Below are positions 63,995 through 64,000 of a stretch of 64,000 bases of DNA, piece by piece. Origin of the DNA: Aliarcobacter sp. (GTDB taxonomy: Bacteria; Campylobacterota; Campylobacteria; Campylobacterales; Arcobacteraceae); assembly GCA_028689025.1 (NCBI GenBank), contig JAQTXA010000014.1, positions 1 to 64,000 of the forward strand. The letters are read 5' to 3'. The position numbers were made by a program, and so were the translations under genes. The notes under the pieces were generated by a model. It was not told where the DNA came from and ran no database searches. It worked only from the letters and a program-made list of their open reading frames with translations. The first letter of the stretch is position 1; every line of letters begins with the position of its first letter.

Positions 63995-64000
63995 ATCTTG

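Overview
The window is a contiguous, gene-dense piece of a very AT-rich chromosome. Gene content and protein style point to a Campylobacterota (epsilonproteobacterial) genome of the Arcobacter/Aliarcobacter group. The clues are a fused CcsBA cytochrome c synthetase, a Campylobacter-type dimeric dUTPase, OvoA, many histidine kinases with an HQWRQPL-type H-box, many GGDEF proteins, and dispersed trp genes. The assignment to this group is inference from recognised families; no database search was run. I saw no rRNA, tRNA, CRISPR array, insertion sequence, integrase or prophage, and no gene-free stretch longer than about 210 bases.

Layout. 1-9.2 kb: 3' part of a DnaQ-like exonuclease, a SHOCT-domain protein, comEC, then a leftward run rraA - gamma-glutamylcyclotransferase-like - membrane TPR protein - ovoA (ovothiol synthesis), and a lipoprotein. 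9.3-22 kb: Fe-S oxidoreductase subunit and lgt, two small conserved proteins, an orphan response regulator with a near-consensus promoter, polA, kdsB, two c-di-GMP signalling proteins, and the leftward S4 protein - trpD - tsaE - lptB cluster. 22-29.7 kb: argG, then a tightly packed rightward operon of M20 peptidase, RimK-like ATP-grasp ligase, ATP-grasp/helix-hairpin-helix fusion and M14 carboxypeptidase with FN3 and DNRLRE-like modules. I consider this the best candidate for an undescribed pathway. 29.7-36.5 kb: katG, gamma-carbonic anhydrase-like protein, and a potassium operon (26-residue KdpF-like microprotein, KdpD-like kinase, KdpE-like regulator, KtrB/TrkH, KtrA/TrkA). 36.5-41 kb: leftward recR - 57-residue protein - PAS histidine kinase - dUTPase, then dnaJ.

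41-64 kb: an orphan dual-SBP sensor kinase, a stand-alone TrpB, hypothetical proteins, a DUF455 ferritin-like protein, a metallo-beta-lactamase hydrolase, two tandem GGDEF-like proteins, cmoB, ccsBA, a response regulator/dual-SBP kinase pair, pepD, ligA, a short flagellin-like protein convergent with ppx/gppA, pssA and a diguanylate cyclase at the right edge.

The housekeeping genes cover DNA repair (polA, recR, ligA, dut), envelope biogenesis (kdsB, lptB, lgt, pssA), tRNA modification (tsaE, cmoB) and respiration (ccsBA). The accessory layer is dominated by signalling: four histidine kinases, three stand-alone response regulators and five GGDEF-containing proteins. Many converging gene pairs share a perfect AT-rich hairpin that overlaps their coding ends. 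Two leftward genes carry an identical 27-nt terminator repeat. The boundary genes at positions 2 and 63994 are, respectively, certainly and possibly incomplete.
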